IMG/VR virus record: IMGVR_UViG_3300047335_000068
Span: 1 to 59,809 of that record
Source: a virus
Reading direction: 5' to 3' (one strand)
Length of the DNA: 59,809 bases
The translations under genes were made by a program, and so were the position numbers. Position 1 is the stretch's first letter. Each line of letters starts with the position of its first letter. Shown piece after piece: positions 55,985 to 59,809 of this stretch. The notes under the pieces were generated by a model, which was given only the letters and a program-made list of their open reading frames with translations, made no database searches and was not told the DNA's origin.

Positions 55985-56322
55985 AGCCCGGCCACCTGGA
56001 GGATCGCGCTGCGGTAGAGCGTGGAACCCGACTGCGTGACGACGCCGACGCGGATCGCATAGGTCGAACCCGGGATGCCGCCCGTCAGCAGAACGCCCGC
56101 CTTGAGCGGGTCGGTGTTGATCATCCTGGCGGTCACGGCAAGCGGCGCCCCCATGATCGTGTCGCCGGGCGTGTCCCAGCCGATCGTCAGCGGGAAGGGC
56201 TGGGCGGGCTGGAGCGTCGCGGTTGCCGAGACGATGGACGAAAGAGGCTCCGCGAACCGGAGCCAGTACCAGGCAATATCCGCCGGGTCTTTCGGCCAGG
56301 GAAAGGCGACGGTCGTCGGCAT
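55981..56322 (-). CDS. Late virion-like protein
   Basis: A 113 aa protein from ATG 56322, one base after the upstream stop. MPTTVAFPWPKDPADIAWYW, then AVTARMINTDPLKAGVLLTG and SGSTLYRSAILQVAGL. Compact beta domain. Similar in style to 55538-55984. No family recognised. Confidence 0.55.
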   Translation of the reverse strand: MPTTVAFPWPKDPADIAWYWLRFAEPLSSIVSATATLQPAQPFPLTIGWDTPGDTIMGAPLAVTARMINTDPLKAGVLLTGGIPGSTYAIRVGVVTQSGSTLYRSAILQVAGL

Positions 56323-56323
56323 G

Positions 56324-56506
56324 TCACGCCTCGCGCGGATCGACGGGCAGGATCGCCTCACGCCAGCCAAGGACGGCGGGAGGGTCGAGCGTGGCGGTCT
56401 GGGAGCTGGTGGACGCAAAAGCAGCGGTCAGGCCCAGGCGGCCTGTCAGCGTCGCGAAAACGAAGCTCTGCGAGGCCGCCGAGAAAGCGATCGGCCGCGT
56501 GGTCAC
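56324..56506 (-). CDS. 60-residue protein in the late run
   Basis: MTTRPIAFSAASQSFVFATL, then TAAFASTSSQTATLDPPAVL. Small beta peptide from GTG 56506 (GTGA overlap with the gp80-like gene). It ends one base before the next start. Probably a small virion subunit. Confidence 0.55.
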   Translation of the reverse strand: MTTRPIAFSAASQSFVFATLTGRLGLTAAFASTSSQTATLDPPAVLGWREAILPVDPREA

Positions 56507-56892
56507 GTCAGGCTGACCGTGAGCGCGCCAGCCGCCATCGTCGCCTCGTCACCGACGGCATAGGTCACCGGCGAGACGGCAGGCCCCTGCGCCAGGCAGC
56601 GGCCGCCCGTCGACGAGTCCCAAACGGTCACGTCCGTGACCGTGCCCCAGGAGGTGCCGGTATTGGGACCCCAGGTCAGCTGGGCGGTGTTTTCCGCGAT
56701 GTTCCCGGTCAGAGAGAACGTCACGGCCTGGCGGGCATAGCCATTGCCGACGAGCTCGTTGTTCGCGCCGGAGCCGCCGTTCGCCCCGGCATGGAGCGCC
56801 ACATACCAGGCGGTCGGGCGGGTTACCGTGCCGCTGGTGAGCAGGTAATCGAGCGCGAGCGCGTCCGCGAGCGGCGTGAGCGTGCCCGACAT
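56503..56892 (-). CDS. Gp80-like tail fibre-associated protein
   Basis: A 129 aa protein. DYLLTSGTVTRPTAWYVALH, GNGYARQAVTFSLTGNIAEN and TSWGTVTDVTVWDSSTGGRC follow a pattern I know from tail-associated phage proteins (LLDHLLG...YVALF...GYARQ.VTF...WGTVTH..I.D), and the end AGALTVSLT is typical too. Likely a tail or tail-fibre adaptor, though the gene is placed among lysis genes. Confidence 0.75.
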   Translation of the reverse strand: MSGTLTPLADALALDYLLTSGTVTRPTAWYVALHAGANGGSGANNELVGNGYARQAVTFSLTGNIAENTAQLTWGPNTGTSWGTVTDVTVWDSSTGGRCLAQGPAVSPVTYAVGDEATMAAGALTVSLT

Positions 56893-57338
56893 CAGGCGCT
56901 CGAGGCCTTGGCCGCGGCCTTCGTCAAGCCGAGGCGGGCATCGACCTTCGAGGCGATGACTTCATTCGTCAGCCCGAGCCGCTGCATCTCAGGTCCGGCG
57001 TTGTCGATGACGTACTGCACGCCCGCTTGGAGCGTGGCGGGCACGCCGGGGATCGGGATCTTGAGGTTGGTGCTTGCTAGGCCCGTCGTCGCCGCCTGCT
57101 CAAGCGCGCCGAGGCTGTGACCGACCGCGGCGTCGATCGTCGCCTTCGCCGCCTGGTCCTTGATGTGGTTGTTGACCCAGACCGGCACGATGATGCTCAG
57201 GACCGAAAAGACCAGGGCAATCAGCATCGAGGCGACGCCGCTCAGGTCGACTGTCGCCCCTCCGGAGGTCGCGGCCGCCTGCGCGCCATGGATCATCGCG
57301 ACCGCAAGCAGCAGCACCAGAAGCAGGAGCGTCCTCAT
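56892..57338 (-). CDS. LLH-type holin candidate
   Basis: A 148 aa protein. Hydrophobic start (MRTLLLLVLLLAVAMIHGAQ, a signal peptide or span), a second span at about residues 34-57 (VASMLIALVFSVLSIIVPVW) and a soluble helical tail with VNNHIKDQAAKATIDAAVGH. This plan matches LLH-type phage holins. It is next to a lipoprotein and the lysozyme-like gene, which supports a lysis role. Confidence 0.55.
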   Translation of the reverse strand: MRTLLLLVLLLAVAMIHGAQAAATSGGATVDLSGVASMLIALVFSVLSIIVPVWVNNHIKDQAAKATIDAAVGHSLGALEQAATTGLASTNLKIPIPGVPATLQAGVQYVIDNAGPEMQRLGLTNEVIASKVDARLGLTKAAAKASSA

Positions 57339-57694
57339 GGCGAGGTCGGCACCGATGAGGGCGTCACGCCGTCGCCCGGCGCGCTCGTGAGCAAATAGGC
57401 GAGCAGGCTACCCGCCGCGCCGATGGCCTGGGTCGACTCGGGGCCGTATTGCGCGATCGCTGTCTGCGCCTCGCTCTGGAGCTGGGTGGCTTCCTTGACG
57501 ACGGCCGCGCTCGGGTTCGGCGTGTTCTTGTAGACCGCGAATGCCCCGCCGGCGATCGCCAGCGCTTCGTTCGCGTCGGTCACGCCGGTCGCCACATATT
57601 TCTGCGCGATCGCCGTGTCGGTCTCGACCTTGGCGGCCGCGCCCGCGCAAGCCGCGAGCGCCTGGCACACGAGGAAAAGGACAATGAGACGCAT
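57335..57694 (-). CDS. Small lipoprotein (o-spanin-like candidate)
   Basis: A 119 aa protein. MRLIVLFLVCQALAACAGAA contains a lipobox LAAC at residues 13-16, so it should be lipid-anchored after cleavage. The mature part is helical, Ala/Gln-rich (VVKEATQLQSEAQTAIAQYG), and the end Pro/Ser-rich. Placement between holin candidate and endolysin suggests an outer spanin; size and sequence do not prove it. Confidence 0.6.
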   Translation of the reverse strand: MRLIVLFLVCQALAACAGAAAKVETDTAIAQKYVATGVTDANEALAIAGGAFAVYKNTPNPSAAVVKEATQLQSEAQTAIAQYGPESTQAIGAAGSLLAYLLTSAPGDGVTPSSVPTSP

Positions 57695-57705
57695 GGTGGA
57701 GCCCT

Positions 57706-58191
57706 TTATGCGTTGATGGCAGCTTGGAATTTGGGCGTATTGGTCTCGATGCTTGCGGCACCGCCGGCGGTGTTGAACCAGGTCTTGTGATAGGTCGCGA
57801 GACCGACGGCATCGTCAGCGGCTGGCAACGGTTCGCGAACGCGCCAATATTTGATGCGCGAGACAGCGACGCCGAAGTACATGTTGCCGTGCAGCTGGTC
57901 TTCACGCGTGAGCGCGGAAAACAGAAAGCTGTCGACCCCAGCCTTGAGATAGACATTCTCGGGGTAGTCGAGAAACGTGTTGTACTGATCGTTCAGCGTG
58001 TCGAGTTCGATCTCGTCGAAACCGATCGCGGGTCCGCTTGGGAACTGGGCCAGATAGTCGAAGTTGCTCTCGGCGTCTGGGGTTCCGGTGAGAAGGTTGA
58101 TCGCGGCCGGGCTGTTGAGCTTGGGTTGCACCGCGCCCAGGATCGTCAGCACCGGCACCACGACAAGAGCCTTGTACTGGCTCAGGTTCAT
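57706..58191 (-). CDS. Lysozyme-like endolysin
   Basis: A 161 aa protein. INLLTGTPDAESNFDYLAQF carries the likely catalytic Glu (E43); GPAIGFDEIELDTLNDQYNT, MYFGVAVSRIKYWRVREPLP and YHKTWFNTAGGAASIE follow the known order of a phage lysozyme-like family (ESxF, GPAIGxxExE, RVPEPLP, WK..NT). No signal peptide, so release needs a holin. An ATG at 58191 is used, since the frame upstream is out-of-frame adhesin. Confidence 0.75.
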   Translation of the reverse strand: MNLSQYKALVVVPVLTILGAVQPKLNSPAAINLLTGTPDAESNFDYLAQFPSGPAIGFDEIELDTLNDQYNTFLDYPENVYLKAGVDSFLFSALTREDQLHGNMYFGVAVSRIKYWRVREPLPAADDAVGLATYHKTWFNTAGGAASIETNTPKFQAAINA

Positions 58192-58213
58192 TCCGCGATG
58201 ATTAGATGACGCA

Positions 58214-59776
58214 TCACAATCCCCCCTGAACAAAACATTCGCCCGCGCCGCCCGCGCCGCCGGCGGTAGCAGTCGAAAGACCGCCGCCGCCGCCCGGTTG
58301 AGTTCCAGCGTAGCCGGTGCCCTCATTCGCTGCGCCACCCGCTCCGCCAAAGACGCTGGTTCCTCCAGCTCCGTAGCCGCCACTGCCAGTCGCGCCGCCG
58401 CCGCCGCCGCCGCCATAGATCGAGTTTCCACCCGCAGCTATCGCTGATGAGGTTGGCGTGTCACCGCCGCCGCCGCCGCCGCCATAAAACGAACTTCCTG
58501 GCCCGACTGATCCGCTAGACGCGGCTCCTGCCCCGCCGAAACCGCTATTGTCCGCGCCTGCGGCGCTGCTTAACGGTCTGCCGCCAGCGGTATAACTACC
58601 AGCGGAGAAGGCGCCGCCGCCGCCCTGCGCGCCGCCATAGGCATAGATCGAGCCGAATTGGCTGTTGCCCCCAGCCGGACCGTTGCCGGTGGAAGCGCCG
58701 TTCCCGCCGGCGCCGACCGTGCAAGTGGCAGACGCTCCCGCAGATCCGAGAGACGCCGATTTTAGGCTGAATGGCACAGCCGCGCCGCCGCCGCCGCCGT
58801 AATATAACGAGCCGTTGCCGCCGCCACCGCCGGCGCCCCAGACGATACCCGAAAAAGTCTGATACCCTGGAGGGATCGTGATCGTGGTTGTGCTGAGCAG
58901 CGTGAGCGAGAATGGATTGACAACGATTGAGTAGAAGGCCGTTCCGTTTGTCTGGATGAGGCGCACCTCGCCGGGATACATCACATAGGACGAGAGCCCG
59001 TCGATCGTGCCAGAGGCCGGGGTAAGCGTGATGTTGCCCGTTCCGGAATTCTGGACATATTCCCACCACCCGGTGCCCAGCGTGCCCGGAGCAGTAAACG
59101 TCAGCGTCCACGTGCCAGAGCCTAAGATCACTGTGGCGTTGTCGCCTGCGACGGTCGTGTAATTGGCACTTTCCGTTTTGCGGGCAAGCGTGTTGCTGCC
59201 GGTTGAGATCGTGTTGCAGCCGAAGCCGCTGCCGCTCGTCCATGTCAGCGCGTTGGTCGCTCCTGAGCACGACGGCACTGCTTGCGCGGACGGTGTTGTT
59301 GCCGTCAGAGCCCCGAGCACAGTATTTGCGCTCAACGAAGGGAGGGCAGTAAGTGCCAGTTGGCCGCCGAGCGTGATCGTGCCGCTGCCAGTGATCGGTC
59401 CGCCTGATGTTGTCAGTCCCGTCGTGCCGCCCGACACTGCGACGCTGGTCACCGTCCCCGAGCCGCCACCGCTTGCGCATGCCGACCCGGTGCCCGAGAG
59501 CACGCCCGTGCTTGATACCTGGAGGCATTGGGACGCGCCGGTGAGACCGAGGAAAGTCGTCGTCCCGCCAAAGGACGGGTTGGTGGCCGTGCCATTGGTC
59601 ACATCGAATTTCGCGGCAAGCGCAGCGTTGACAGCGGCAGAGACCGTCAAGGGCGTGTTGGTGCCGACGCCAAACGGCAGAATGACGGTTCCTGCGGACT
59701 GCGCAAATGCGAAGGTCGGCGCACCGAGCAGGGTCAGGACTGCGGCAAGCCGGAGCGATCCCAGGAGTCTCATCAT
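58214..59776 (-). CDS. Glycine-rich tail adhesin-like protein with signal peptide
   Basis: A 520 aa protein. MMRLLGSLRLAAVLTLLGAP ending FAFAQ is a clear signal peptide (cleavage near AFA-Q), unusual in a virion protein. A Thr/Ser/Gly-rich middle (residues 50-290) follows, then from about 295 a Gly-rich region with GGGGG runs broken by YGG or SLG, ending GAGGAGECFVQGGL. The Gly-rich part resembles T-even gp38-type distal adhesins. It follows the fibre genes, so receptor binding is likely. The signal peptide may mean export instead. Confidence 0.7.
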   Translation of the reverse strand: MMRLLGSLRLAAVLTLLGAPTFAFAQSAGTVILPFGVGTNTPLTVSAAVNAALAAKFDVTNGTATNPSFGGTTTFLGLTGASQCLQVSSTGVLSGTGSACASGGGSGTVTSVAVSGGTTGLTTSGGPITGSGTITLGGQLALTALPSLSANTVLGALTATTPSAQAVPSCSGATNALTWTSGSGFGCNTISTGSNTLARKTESANYTTVAGDNATVILGSGTWTLTFTAPGTLGTGWWEYVQNSGTGNITLTPASGTIDGLSSYVMYPGEVRLIQTNGTAFYSIVVNPFSLTLLSTTTITIPPGYQTFSGIVWGAGGGGGNGSLYYGGGGGAAVPFSLKSASLGSAGASATCTVGAGGNGASTGNGPAGGNSQFGSIYAYGGAQGGGGAFSAGSYTAGGRPLSSAAGADNSGFGGAGAASSGSVGPGSSFYGGGGGGGDTPTSSAIAAGGNSIYGGGGGGGATGSGGYGAGGTSVFGGAGGAANEGTGYAGTQPGGGGGLSTATAGGAGGAGECFVQGGL

Positions 59777-59809
59777 TCTGGGGTTCCTTCAATCGCAAGT
59801 GGCGGGAGC
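59773..59809 (-). CDS. 3' end of the gene that leaves the window at base 1
   Basis: Twelve codons (the first shared with bases 1-2), reading A-LPPLAIEGTPE and TGA at 59775-59773. The stop overlaps the ATG of the adhesin-like gene as ATGA. It is the in-frame continuation of 323-1, so the two pieces are one gene split only by the cut made in the sequence. Confidence 0.8.
   Translation of the reverse strand, partial: LPPLAIEGTPE

Noticed and set aside
58214-58900. Repeated GCCGCCGCC units that resemble a repeat array
   Set aside because: They encode the poly-glycine runs of the adhesin-like protein; units vary in length and have no spacer structure, so this is not a CRISPR or satellite array.
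1-59809. Insertion sequences, transposases, rRNA or standard tRNA genes
   Set aside because: None seen on either strand; the only tRNA-like segment (25302-25366) is degenerate.

Overview
The window reads as one complete tailed-phage genome, linearised inside a gene. The gene that runs off base 1 on the minus strand continues in frame at base 59809 and stops at 59773, overlapping the next start codon in an ATGA. The sequence is therefore most simply a circular or circularly permuted molecule of 59,809 bp. Virion genes describe a myovirus: an HK97-type head (terminase, portal, S78-type protease, major capsid protein) joined to a Mu-like contractile tail (sheath, tube, tape measure, gp43 to gp48-like baseplate proteins). 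High GC, a GapR-like protein and the style of several small proteins suggest an alphaproteobacterial host. This is inference; no host gene is present.

Late region (minus strand, 24669 down to 1, then 59809 down to 54191): one co-directional run of about 30 kb. It starts with a DNA-modification pair (methyltransferase/GNAT-like protein and ParB-like protein). Small and large terminase, portal, protease, capsid, three head-decoration-like proteins, connectors, tail terminator, sheath, tube, a tandem-duplicated tail assembly chaperone with a -1 frameshift signal, tape measure, baseplate and tail fibres follow. After the window edge come a glycine-rich adhesin-like protein with a signal peptide, a lysozyme-like endolysin, a lipoprotein, a holin candidate and further virion and membrane proteins.

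Early plus-strand region (24882-31394): small genes of mostly unknown function (DUF488-like, DUF6011-like, DUF2786-like, DUF6876-like, an HTH protein) and a ParB without ParA. Its gene blocks are preceded by a recurring leader: an inverted repeat followed by CTACCAC direct repeats spaced 11 bp. Next come an HNH nuclease, a DUF3846-like gene broken by an in-frame TAG, and a 35-residue membrane peptide.

Replication and recombination (32673-41646): minus-strand prim-pol, VapE-like helicase, RuvC-like resolvase, GapR-like protein and Cro-like regulator, with an AT-rich array of GTAGGA repeats next to the VapE gene that could be an origin. Divergent from the regulator are a Sak4-like ATPase and a DUF669 SSB-like protein with an acidic tail. 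There is no DNA polymerase gene, so host polymerase is probably used.

Accessory regions: 41675-50097 (minus) carries a winged-helix protein, a GH26-like hydrolase with a carbohydrate-binding module, a sulfotransferase-like and a glycosyltransferase-like gene, many small orphans and a DGQHRL-motif protein. 50188-54219 (plus) starts with a ribbon-helix-helix protein and includes a YkgJ-like cysteine-rich protein and an orphan core-binding domain of a tyrosine recombinase without a catalytic domain. Genes are packed tightly, with many start codons overlapping the upstream stop as ATGA, GTGA or, repeatedly, TTGA.
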